This document shows positions 50,151 to 58,064 of a stretch of DNA of 64,000 nt, in pieces (the first letter of the stretch is position 1; every line of letters starts with the position of its first letter). The translations under genes were made by a program, and so were the position numbers. The notes beneath the pieces were generated by a model. It worked only from the letters and a program-made list of their open reading frames with translations, searched no databases and was not told where the DNA came from. Where the stretch lies: contig NZ_JABMLE010000004.1 of the NCBI RefSeq assembly GCF_013205025.1, forward strand, positions 494,946 through 558,945, read 5' to 3'. Source of the stretch: Rathayibacter sp. VKM Ac-2857. GTDB taxonomy: Bacteria > Actinomycetota > Actinomycetes > Actinomycetales > Microbacteriaceae.

Positions 50151-50551
50151 ACGAGCGCGAGTCGGGCGTCCGCGACGAGTGCCAGGACCAGGGTCTGGCC
50201 GCGCCGGCGATCCTCAGGCTGGGCGTGGACCGCGACGAGGTGCTGGCCGTCGTGGACTCCCTGGCGGAGGGCCCGATCGCGATCGCCTGCTACAACGACG
50301 ACATCGCGGTCGCTCTCCTCGCGGCCGCGACGATCCGCGGGCGTCGCATCCCCGAGGATCTCGCCGTGATCGGCATGGACAACACGCCGGTCTCCCAGGT
50401 CGTGGTGCCTCGCCTCACCACCATTGACTACCCCGCCTCCGAGGCCGTTCACCTCAGCGTGGCGGGCTTCCTCTCGGCCGTCACAGGCGAGCCGATCGAG
50501 GCGTCCGCCCTCCACCTCGCCCTGCGCATCATCGAGGGCGAGACCACCTAG
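50144..50551 (+). pseudogene. LacI family regulator remnant, N-terminal part deleted
   Basis: In frame from about 50144 the text reads DERESGVRDECQDQG and then PIAIACYNDDIAVALLAAATIRGRRIPEDLAVIGMDNTPVSQVV, the C-terminal ligand-binding half of a LacI protein, ending at TAG 50549-50551. The helix-turn-helix and first half of the sensor domain are absent, with a stop codon right before the fragment. An internal GTG at 50225 could start a 108-residue peptide, but no ribosome site supports it. Confidence 0.8.
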
Positions 50552-50715
50552 CGGTCGCGGGCTGCGGGCCGATCGTCCGGCTCTTCCCCGAAGCGGCGGA
50601 TGAACGTCCGGCGCAGCTCCTCGAGCTGCTCGCGCTCGCGGTCGCTGATCGGATCCGCCTGTCCCGCTGCGATCCGACGCTGCAGGCTGTTCGCTCGCCT
50701 GATCACCTCGACCAC
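50548..50715 (-). CDS. small charged hypothetical protein
   Basis: A 55-residue protein beginning at GTG 50715, preceded at a good distance by a near-perfect ribosome site (GGAGGTGA on the minus strand). The sequence is helical and highly charged (VEVIRRANSLQRRIAAGQAD, then SDREREQLEELRRTFIRRFG) with a disordered tail. It is too short for default gene callers. Its TAG stop shares the palindrome CTAG with the stop of the convergent lacI remnant. The family is not recognised; the strong ribosome site and coherent helix pattern argue that it is real. Confidence 0.55.
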   Translation of the reverse strand: MVEVIRRANSLQRRIAAGQADPISDREREQLEELRRTFIRRFGEEPDDRPAARDR

Positions 50716-50981
50716 GGGAATCACCTCCGCCTTCGATTCTCCGTCGGGTCAGGGCGGACCACGCGCCGCACGTCCACGCGCAGTCCGCGGTGCTGTATCC
50801 CGGGCCGCGCTGATCGCAACCAGCCGGAAGCCGCCAGGGTGACCGACCCGAGGTGCGGGATGCGGGATCTGGCGCGAGATGACAGCCGGGACCGGTTGTC
50901 GCAGGTCGTCTCGAGTGCCAGGGTCGGCACTGGGCGAGTCGTGCAGGCGCCCGGTCGCTCCGCCCGTAGAGGAACCCGCTG

Positions 50982-53111
50982 ATGCGTTTCACTGGTCGTC
51001 GTCTCGCTGTCCCCCGCAGTCTCGCCGTCCCCCGCAGTCTCGCCGTCGCCGTGCTGGCCGTCGCGCTCGTCGTCTCGGGCGCTCCCGCCCAGGCCGCGCC
51101 CGCTCCGGCGCAGGCGGCGGCCGCAGCGGCTCCCGTCGTCGGCCCGATCACCGGGGTCGCCTCGAAGCGCTGCCTCGACGTGCCGAACGGGTCGACCGCG
51201 AATCGGACGATCGTCGTGCTCTACGACTGCAACAGCGGCGCCAACCAGAAGTGGACGATCGCCACGACCGGCGAGATCACCGTCTACGGCGGCACGAAGT
51301 GCCTGGAGGTGCGCAACCGCGCGACGACGGCCGGCGCCGACGTGCAGATCTCGGACTGCGTCGGCGGGGACGGGCAGCGCTGGCGGATCGAGAGCGACGG
51401 CACGATCCGCGCCGTCGCCTCGGGCCTCTGCCTGAGCGTCAAGGACCGGAAGACGGCGAACCGCTCGTCCGTGCAGATCGCGGCCTGCGCCGGCGGGGAC
51501 TGGCAGAAGTGGCGGACGACCGCGGCCGTCGCGGACACCACCGCCCCGTCCGCGCCGACGAGCCCGCGGGTGACGAACCTGGCCTGCCGCACGGCCACGT
51601 TCACCTGGAACGCGTCCACGGACGCCGTCGGAGTGGCGGGATACGACGTCTACCACGACGGACAGTTCATGAAGTCGGTCGCCGGGAACGTCCTCTCCAC
51701 GGGCCTCGACGTGGTGCCGGGTGCGCAGTGGGGCCTCTACGTGAACGCCCGCGACGCCGCCGGGAACGTCTCGCAGGCGAGCGCGACCGTCGCCGTCACG
51801 ATCCCGCAGTGCAGCACCGACACCCAGGCGCCCACCCGCCCGACCGGCCTCACCGCGCGGGCGTCCGGCACCGCCGTCACCCTCACCTGGACCGCGAGCA
51901 CCGACGACGTCGGAGTGCGCAGCTACAGCGTCTTCCGCGGCTCCGCGCAGGTCGGCACGGTCGCCGGCAGCGGCACGACGGCGCCGGTCACGACCTTCAC
52001 CGAGAGCGGCCTGGCGGCGAACACCGCCTACTCCTACACGGTCGCCGCCGTCGACGCCCAGGGCAACACCTCCGCCCGGAGCGCTGCCGCCGCGGTGACC
52101 ACCGGCGGGGCCTGCAGCACCGCGTTCTGCACCGTGACCCAGACCGCCACCGACACCGACATCCCGTGGGGGCTGACGACCGTTCCCGACGGGACCGTGC
52201 TCTACTCCCGCCGCGACGCGCAGGACATCGTCCGCCTGAACCCCACGACGGGCGTGAAGACGAGCCTCGGGACGGTGCCGAACGTGCAGAGCACGGACGG
52301 CGAGGGCGGCCTCCTGGGGATCGCGGTGTCGCCGACGTTCGCCACGGACCAGTGGCTGTACGTGATGCACACCTCCCCCACCGACAACCGGGTGATCCGC
52401 CTGAAGCTCGTCGGCGACCGTCTCGACACGAGCACCGTGCAGGTCCTCGCCTCCGGGATCCTCCGGAACAAGTACCACAACGGCGGACGCCTGCGCTTCG
52501 GCCCCGACGGCAAGCTCTACGTGAGCACGGGCGACGGCCAGAACACCGCCACCGCGCAGAACCTGAACTCCTTGAGCGGCAAGATCCTGCGGATCAACCC
52601 GGACGGCTCGATCCCCTCGGACAACCCCTTCGGGAACGCCGTCTGGAGCTACGGGCACCGCAACCCGCAGGGGCTCGCCTTCGACTCGCAGGGCCGCCTG
52701 TGGGAGCAGGAGTTCGGCAACAGCGTCATGGACGAGACGAACCTCATCGTCCGCGGCGGCAACTACGGCTGGCCGGCCTGCGAGGGGACGTCCGGCAGCT
52801 GCGGCACCGCCGGCTTCCTCGCCCCGAAGCAGACCTACCCGACCTCCGCGGGCTCCTGCTCCGGCCTCACGGTCGTCCGCGACGTCGTCTACATCGCCTG
52901 CCTCCGCGGCACCCGGCTCTACCGCGCCCCCATCGTCGGCGACGCGCTGGCCACCCCGACCTCGGCCTTCGTCGGCACCTACGGCCGCCTGCGCACCGTC
53001 GAGCCCGACGGTCACGGCGGCCTCTGGATGACGACCTCCAACACCGGCGACAAGGACAGCATCCCGAACAACAGCAGCGAGAAGCTCCTCCGCGTGACCC
53101 TCGGCGGCTGA
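50982..53111 (+). CDS. secreted PQQ-dependent sugar dehydrogenase with ricin-B and fibronectin domains
   Basis: A 709-residue exported protein. The signal peptide covers about 1-38. Residues 52-178 form a ricin-type beta-trefoil with three QxW-type repeats (NQKW, GQRW, WQKW), a carbohydrate-binding module. Fibronectin type III domains follow at about 188-274 and 283-374. Residues about 390-709 are a six-bladed glucose/sorbosone dehydrogenase propeller (DIPWGLTTVPDG, GEGGLLGIAVSP, HNGGRLRFGPDGKLYVSTGDG, SYGHRNPQGLAF, GGNYGWPACEG) that would use PQQ. The enzyme would oxidise sugar at the surface of plant or fungal material. No PQQ synthesis genes are in the window. Confidence 0.9.
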   Translation: MRFTGRRLAVPRSLAVPRSLAVAVLAVALVVSGAPAQAAPAPAQAAAAAAPVVGPITGVASKRCLDVPNGSTANRTIVVLYDCNSGANQKWTIATTGEITVYGGTKCLEVRNRATTAGADVQISDCVGGDGQRWRIESDGTIRAVASGLCLSVKDRKTANRSSVQIAACAGGDWQKWRTTAAVADTTAPSAPTSPRVTNLACRTATFTWNASTDAVGVAGYDVYHDGQFMKSVAGNVLSTGLDVVPGAQWGLYVNARDAAGNVSQASATVAVTIPQCSTDTQAPTRPTGLTARASGTAVTLTWTASTDDVGVRSYSVFRGSAQVGTVAGSGTTAPVTTFTESGLAANTAYSYTVAAVDAQGNTSARSAAAAVTTGGACSTAFCTVTQTATDTDIPWGLTTVPDGTVLYSRRDAQDIVRLNPTTGVKTSLGTVPNVQSTDGEGGLLGIAVSPTFATDQWLYVMHTSPTDNRVIRLKLVGDRLDTSTVQVLASGILRNKYHNGGRLRFGPDGKLYVSTGDGQNTATAQNLNSLSGKILRINPDGSIPSDNPFGNAVWSYGHRNPQGLAFDSQGRLWEQEFGNSVMDETNLIVRGGNYGWPACEGTSGSCGTAGFLAPKQTYPTSAGSCSGLTVVRDVVYIACLRGTRLYRAPIVGDALATPTSAFVGTYGRLRTVEPDGHGGLWMTTSNTGDKDSIPNNSSEKLLRVTLGG

Positions 53112-53141
53112 CCCGCGAGATCGGCCCGTCGACCCGCCGTC

Positions 53142-53420
53142 TGACGCCGGTGGATCTCGATACGCCCGCTGCGCGGACTACTCGATCAGCATGAACCCGA
53201 GCGCGGCGGCCGCATGTCGACATGCCCCTTGCATGCTGGTCGAGTAGCCGCCGGCGGCGGCGTATCGAGACCCGCCGTCACCAGCAGGCCGGTCTGCAGA
53301 CCCGCGTTCTGACGCCGGTGGATCTCGATACGCCCGCTGCGCGGGCTACTCGATCAGCATGAGACGACCCGCCCCTCGCATGCTGGTCGAGTAGCCCCGC
53401 GGGGGCGTGTCGAGACCTGC
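53142..53420. repeat. dispersed repeat family, locus B (four inverted elements)
   Basis: Elements of the form CTCGATACGC...CTACTCGATCAGCAT and its complement TGCTGGTCGAGTAGC...GTATCGAGA alternate at about 53157-53193, 53235-53272, 53325-53360 and 53380-53415. A block of about 100 bp, including CAGCAGGCCGGTCTGCAGAC at 53281-53300, is repeated nearly exactly near 60362. The gap up to the LacI gene holds no coding sequence. Confidence 0.85.
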
Positions 53421-53465
53421 CGTCCCCACTGGGGCCGTTCAACGAATGTCCGAGGGTCCGCCGCG

Positions 53466-53483
53466 ATTGACTGCGCAGTCAAT
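53466..53483. promoter_or_regulatory. LacI operator O1 overlapping the -35 element
   Basis: A perfect 18-bp palindrome ATTGACTGCGCAGTCAAT. Its left part TTGACT is also a -35 hexamer; after a 17-bp spacer TGTACT (53490-53495) is the matching -10. Occupancy would block RNA polymerase. Confidence 0.8.
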
Positions 53484-53509
53484 CCGTGCTGTACTCATCG
53501 CACGGCGCC

Positions 53510-53527
53510 GTTGACTGCGCTGTCAAC
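53510..53527. promoter_or_regulatory. LacI operator O2
   Basis: GTTGACTGCGCTGTCAAC, a palindrome with one central mismatch pair and the same half-site (TTGACwGCG) as O1. The centres of O1 and O2 are 44 bp apart, about four helical turns, which would suit binding on one DNA face or short looping. Confidence 0.75.
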
Positions 53528-53560
53528 TCCTCGGCAGAGGACGAGCGAAGGAGCTGCGAC

Positions 53561-54664
53561 ATGGACGCATCGAAGGCCGTGCCGCAGCCGGACGACCGCG
53601 GTCGCCGCGTCTCGATGGCCGACGTCGCCCGTGCCGCCGGTGTCAGTCAGAAGACCGTCTCCCGCGTCGTCAACGGCGAGGCGCACGTCTCCCCCGCGAT
53701 CGGCGAGCGGGTCACCGCCGCGATCCGCACGCTCGGCTTCCGGCCGAACGCCGCCGCCCGCGCGCTCGCCACCCAGCGCAGCCGCCGGATCGGCATGGTC
53801 ACGATGGGCACCTCGCTCTACGGGCCCTCCGCGATCCTGGACGGCGTCGAACAGGCCTCCCGCGCCGCCGGCTACTTCCTCAGCGTGGTGCGCACGGTCG
53901 AGAACAGCGGCGCCGAGCTGCAGGAGGCCGTCGACACGCTCGTCGACCAGGGCGTCGACGGCATCATCCTCTCGGAGCCGGTCGACTTCGGGCACCCTCG
54001 CCTGAGCATCCCCGCCGACGTCACCGTGCTCAGCTTCGACCACCCGAGCGAGGAGCATCGCCCGGAGGAGCTCGTCGTGGGCACCGACGAGGCCGGCGCC
54101 GCCCGCAGCGCCACCGAGCACCTCCTCGCTCTCGGCCACGAGACGGTCTGGCACATCGCCGGCGCCGGCACCTGGTCGGCCACCCGCCGCCGCATCGACG
54201 GCTGGCGGGCCGCCCTCGCCGATGCCGACGTCGCCGAGCCGCCCGTGCTCAGTGGCGACTGGAGCCCGCGCTCCGGCGCCGAGGCCATGGCCTCGATCCT
54301 GCACCGCCGGGACGTGACCGCCGTCTTCGCCGCCAACGACCAGATGGCTGTCGGCGCGATCCACGCCGCCGAGGCCGCCGGCCTGCGCATCCCGGAGGAC
54401 CTCAGCGTCGTCGGCTTCGACGACGACCCGATCTCGGAGTACCTGCACCGGCCGCTCACGACGGTCAAGCAGGACTTCGCCGAGGTCACGCGCATCGCGA
54501 TGCACCGGATGATCCGCACGCTCGACGGCCACGCGCCCACCGACCGCCACCGCTCCGTCCCCGCCCAGCTGATCGTCCGCGCCTCCACCGGTCCCGCGAA
54601 TCCCGAGCGCGCCGCTCTGGCGCCGGCGACTCCGGCCCCCGTCCCCCGTCTCCCCCTCCCCTAG
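53561..54664 (+). CDS. LacI family transcriptional regulator
   Basis: A 367-residue LacI protein. The DNA-binding domain is at residues 15-70: RVSMADVARAAGVSQKTVSRVVNGE, VSPAIGERVTAAIRTLGFRPNAAARAL, including the hinge helix. The periplasmic-binding-like sensor domain follows (GPSAILDGVEQASRAAGYFLSV, FAANDQMAVGAIHAAEAAGLRIPEDLSVVGFDD). ATG 53561 with GAAGGAG upstream gives the normal N-terminus; the longer frame would include the operators. Two palindromes at 53466 and 53510 indicate autoregulation, and the ABC importer and GH42 genes downstream are the probable targets, perhaps from the same promoter. Confidence 0.93.
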   Translation: MDASKAVPQPDDRGRRVSMADVARAAGVSQKTVSRVVNGEAHVSPAIGERVTAAIRTLGFRPNAAARALATQRSRRIGMVTMGTSLYGPSAILDGVEQASRAAGYFLSVVRTVENSGAELQEAVDTLVDQGVDGIILSEPVDFGHPRLSIPADVTVLSFDHPSEEHRPEELVVGTDEAGAARSATEHLLALGHETVWHIAGAGTWSATRRRIDGWRAALADADVAEPPVLSGDWSPRSGAEAMASILHRRDVTAVFAANDQMAVGAIHAAEAAGLRIPEDLSVVGFDDDPISEYLHRPLTTVKQDFAEVTRIAMHRMIRTLDGHAPTDRHRSVPAQLIVRASTGPANPERAALAPATPAPVPRLPLP

Positions 54665-54789
54665 CTCTTCCACCCCCCGACCCGTCCCTCCCCCGCCGCC
54701 GTCCGCGCGGTCGGCACCAGCCGCCTCCGCGCGGTCCCTCCGGCGCGCCCGCCGGCCCGTCCCTCCCCCTTCTCCGAAGGAGCTCCTCC

Positions 54790-56136
54790 ATGCACCCACT
54801 GTCCCCCGCGCTCTCGCGCCGCGGGCTGCTCCGTCTCGGCGCCGCCGCCGGCGGCTCGGCGGCCCTCGCCACCCTGCTCGCCTCCTGCGCCGCGACCGGC
54901 CCGCAGGCGGCCGTCGAGTCCGGAGCCGTCGACCTCTCGTTCTGGACCCACGACGACGGCTACGTGGCCTTCTTCACGGAGGCGCTCGCGCTCGCCGACG
55001 CGCGCACCGACTTCGCCTACTCGCTCGACGTCACCAAGATCGGCGCGACCGACATCGTCACCAAGCTGATCGCGCAGGCCGTCGCCGGCTCCGGCACGCC
55101 GGACCTCGTCGGCATCGAGGTCGCGAACTTCGCGCGCACGCTCCGCGGCTCGATCGCCCCCGAGCTGCTCGTCGATCTCACCGAGGCGACCGCGCCCTAC
55201 CGCGACGACCTCATCGCCGCGCGCGTCGACGCGTTCAGCAAGGACGGCGCCCTCTACGCGCTCGACTCCGACACCCCGCTCGCCGTCTACTACTACCGCG
55301 AGGACGAGTTCGCGCGCCTCGGCGTGCCCACCGACGTCGAGACCTGGGAGGAGTTCGCCCGCGTCGGCGGCGAGATCAGCGCCCGCGAGGGCGTCTCGTT
55401 CGGCGCCCTCTCCGTCGGAAGCGATCTGCCGCAGGTCGTGCAGGGCTACCAGCTGCTGCTGATGCAGCGCGGCGGGCAGCTCTTCGACCGCGACGGGAAC
55501 CTCGATCTCGCCACCCCGGAGGCCGAGGAGGCACTGCAGTTCGCGGTCGACGGACTCGCCTCCGGCTTCTTCACGACCGTCGCCGACTACTACGGCCCGA
55601 GCATGCAGAGCGGCCTCAAGCAGGGCTCGATCCTCGGCGTCGACATGCCCACCTGGTACTCGAGCTACGGCATCAAGCCCAACGTGCCCGAGCAGGCCGG
55701 CCTCTGGCGGGTCAAGGCGCTGCCGCGGTTCGAGAACGGCGGCAGCCGCACGGCCGTCGGCGGTGGCACCGGCTTCGCGGCGGTCACCGGCAAGGCCAAC
55801 AGCGACGCCGCCGTCGAGCTCGTCCTCGCCGCCTACCTCGACCCGGCCCAGCAGGTGAAGCGCTACCGCGATCTCGGCTACCTGCCGACGCTGCGCTCGG
55901 TCTACGACGACCCCGAGCTCGCGACGATCACCGACGACTACTTCGGCGGCCAGGCGCTCTTCGAGGTCTACGGCGAGATCATCGACGAGGTCCCGTCGCT
56001 CTTCCAGAGCCAGGACCAGCAGATCCTCACGACCGTGCTGTCGGGCTACCTCCTCCAGGCCTACAAGGGCACCCTCTCCCCGGCGCAGGCGCTCCGCGCC
56101 ACGGCCGAGGACTTCCGCGGCCAGGCCCGCAGCTAA
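54790..56136 (+). CDS. carbohydrate ABC transporter substrate-binding lipoprotein (family 1)
   Basis: A 448-residue sugar-binding protein. Its signal combines twin arginines (SRRGLLRLG, residues 9-17) with a lipobox LASC (Cys33), so it may be exported folded by Tat and then lipidated. SBP_bac_1 features include VDLSFWTHDDGY, LIAQAVAGSGTPDLVGIEV, LYALDSDTPLAVYYYREDEF and ETWEEFARVG. The ligand is probably an oligosaccharide cleaved by the GH42 enzyme encoded three genes later. AAGGAG precedes ATG 54790. Confidence 0.9.
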   Translation: MHPLSPALSRRGLLRLGAAAGGSAALATLLASCAATGPQAAVESGAVDLSFWTHDDGYVAFFTEALALADARTDFAYSLDVTKIGATDIVTKLIAQAVAGSGTPDLVGIEVANFARTLRGSIAPELLVDLTEATAPYRDDLIAARVDAFSKDGALYALDSDTPLAVYYYREDEFARLGVPTDVETWEEFARVGGEISAREGVSFGALSVGSDLPQVVQGYQLLLMQRGGQLFDRDGNLDLATPEAEEALQFAVDGLASGFFTTVADYYGPSMQSGLKQGSILGVDMPTWYSSYGIKPNVPEQAGLWRVKALPRFENGGSRTAVGGGTGFAAVTGKANSDAAVELVLAAYLDPAQQVKRYRDLGYLPTLRSVYDDPELATITDDYFGGQALFEVYGEIIDEVPSLFQSQDQQILTTVLSGYLLQAYKGTLSPAQALRATAEDFRGQARS

Positions 56137-56142
56137 GGATCG

Positions 56143-57114
56143 ATGATGTCGACTCTCACCACGGCCGGGGCGCCCGCCTCCGCCCAGGACGGCCGCGGCG
56201 GCTCCCCGCTCGAGGCCCGGCGCGCCGCGAAGCGGAAGCGCCTGAACACCTCCGGCGGCAGGGCCCCGTACCTCTTCATCGCGCCGTTCTACCTGCTCTA
56301 CGCGCTGTTCATGATCGTCCCGGTCGGCGCGGCGATCTACCTCAGCCTCACCGAGTGGGTCGGCCTCGGCTCTCCCGAGTTCGTCGGGCTGGCCAACTAC
56401 GGCGACCTGCTCGGCGACACGAGCTTCGGCGTCGCGCTGGTGAACACGCTGATCTACACGCTGATCGCGGTGTTCGTGATCGTGCCGTGCTCGCTGATGA
56501 TCGCGCAGGGCCTGAACGCCCGCGGGCTCAAGGCGCGGGATCTGTTCCGGCTCACCTTCTTCATCCCGATGGTGCTCTCGCCGATCGTCATCGCGCTGAT
56601 CTACAGCCTGATCTTCGATCGCAGCTACGGGCTCCTGAACTCGCTGATCCGCGCGGTCTTCGGGTTCGGCGACATCGACTGGCTCGGCGACCCGACCCTC
56701 GCCAAGGTCGCGATCGGCTTCGTCCTGCTCTGGCGCACGGTCGGCTACCTGACGATCTTCTTCCTGGCCGCGCTGCAGGCCGTGCCGAAGGAGCTGTACG
56801 AGGCGGCCGAGCTCGACGGCGCCGGCGTGCTCGCGAAGTTCCGCACCGTGACGCTCCCCGCGATCCGGCCGGTGACCGCGTTCGTCGTCGTCACCTCCTT
56901 CATCAGCGCCGCCCAGCTCTTCGACGAGCCCTACCTGCTCACGCGGGGCGGGCCGGGCGAGGCGACCCTCTCCGTCTCGATGTTCATCTACCGCGCCGCG
57001 TTCGAACGCCAGCAGTTCGGCTACGCCGCCGCGGCCGGAGTCGTGCTCTTCGTGCTCGTCTTCGCCGTCAGCCAGATCCTCAACCGCGCCCTCGCCATCG
57101 GGAGAACCTCATGA
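56143..57114 (+). CDS. carbohydrate ABC transporter permease (MalF/UgpA type)
   Basis: A 323-residue inner-membrane permease with a disordered 35-residue N-terminus followed by six helices (first PYLFIAPFYLLYALFMIVPVGAAIYLSL). The EAA loop is PKELYEAAELDGAGVLAKFRTVTLPAIRP. It pairs with the next gene's permease. No ATPase is encoded nearby, as usual for actinobacterial sugar importers that share an MsiK-type ATPase. AAGGAT precedes the ATG pair at 56143/56146. Confidence 0.92.
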   Translation: MMSTLTTAGAPASAQDGRGGSPLEARRAAKRKRLNTSGGRAPYLFIAPFYLLYALFMIVPVGAAIYLSLTEWVGLGSPEFVGLANYGDLLGDTSFGVALVNTLIYTLIAVFVIVPCSLMIAQGLNARGLKARDLFRLTFFIPMVLSPIVIALIYSLIFDRSYGLLNSLIRAVFGFGDIDWLGDPTLAKVAIGFVLLWRTVGYLTIFFLAALQAVPKELYEAAELDGAGVLAKFRTVTLPAIRPVTAFVVVTSFISAAQLFDEPYLLTRGGPGEATLSVSMFIYRAAFERQQFGYAAAAGVVLFVLVFAVSQILNRALAIGRTS

Positions 57115-58010
57115 CCGCCACCACGGGAATCGTCACCGCCGACGCTCCGGACCGCCGCATCCCGCGGAGGCAGCGCCGGGCGAGCGGCGGCGAGCGCGCC
57201 CGCCGCGGACTGCTCTACATCACCCTCTCGGCCCTGCTGCTCGTCTTCGTGTTCCCGCTGCTGTGGGCGCTGAGCGGCTCGTTCAAGGACCGCGGCGACA
57301 TCTTCTCCACTCCCCCTTCGCTCGTCCCGAACCCCGCGACCACCGACAACTACGTCAACCTGCTGACCACGCAGCCCTTCTGGGCCTGGTTCGGGATGAG
57401 CGTCGGCACCTCGCTGCTCGCGACCGCGGTCTCGGTCTTCGTCTGCGCGATGGCGGGCTACGGCTTCGCGAAGTTCGCCTTCCGCGGCAAGAAGGTGCTC
57501 TTCACGATCATGTTCTCTTCGCTGTCGGTGCCGTTCGTCGTGATCCTGGTGCCGCTGTTCATCCTGATCGTGAAGGCGGGGCTCTCGAACCCGTGGTTCG
57601 CGCTGATCGTGCCGTGGGTCGCCCCCGCGTTCGGGATCTTCATGATGCAGCAGTTCATCGTCCAGTCCATCCCGGACGAGATCATCGAGGCGGCCCGGAT
57701 CGACGGCAACAGCGAGTTCGGCACCTTCTGGCGCGTGGTGCTGCCGCTGCTGCGCCCCTCCCTCGGCGCGCTCGGCGTCTGGGGCTTCCTGCAGAGCTAC
57801 AACAGCTTCCTCTGGCCGCTCGTGCTGCTCTCGGACTCGTCGCAGTACACGATCCCGCTGGGCCTGAACATCCTGTTCGCGTCCGAGAACCGCTCCTACG
57901 ACCTCGTCCTGGCCGGCGCGGTGCTCGCCTCGGTACCGACGATCCTGGTGTTCTTCCTGCTGCGCAAGCAGCTGCTCGACGGGCTGACCGCGGGCGCCGT
58001 CAAGGGCTGA
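57111..58010 (+). CDS. carbohydrate ABC transporter permease (MalG/UgpE type)
   Basis: A 299-residue permease: first helix LLYITLSALLLVFVFPLLWALSGSFKDRGDIF, EAA loop IPDEIIEAARIDGNSEFGTFWRVVLPLLRPSLG, and the GITAGAVKG-like end (DGLTAGAVKG) typical of the MalG branch. It starts inside the stop of the preceding permease gene (ATGA) and is followed after 54 bp by the GH42 gene. Confidence 0.92.
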   Translation: MTATTGIVTADAPDRRIPRRQRRASGGERARRGLLYITLSALLLVFVFPLLWALSGSFKDRGDIFSTPPSLVPNPATTDNYVNLLTTQPFWAWFGMSVGTSLLATAVSVFVCAMAGYGFAKFAFRGKKVLFTIMFSSLSVPFVVILVPLFILIVKAGLSNPWFALIVPWVAPAFGIFMMQQFIVQSIPDEIIEAARIDGNSEFGTFWRVVLPLLRPSLGALGVWGFLQSYNSFLWPLVLLSDSSQYTIPLGLNILFASENRSYDLVLAGAVLASVPTILVFFLLRKQLLDGLTAGAVKG

Positions 58011-58064
58011 CGCCCCCATCGCCCTCCTCCGCCACTCCTCTCCCGAACGTCCGAAAGGCCCCCC

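Noticed and set aside
50225-50551. Functional short LacI-like protein starting at GTG 50225
   Set aside because: It lacks the DNA-binding domain and half the sensor domain, has no ribosome site, and its coding text continues upstream to a deletion edge.
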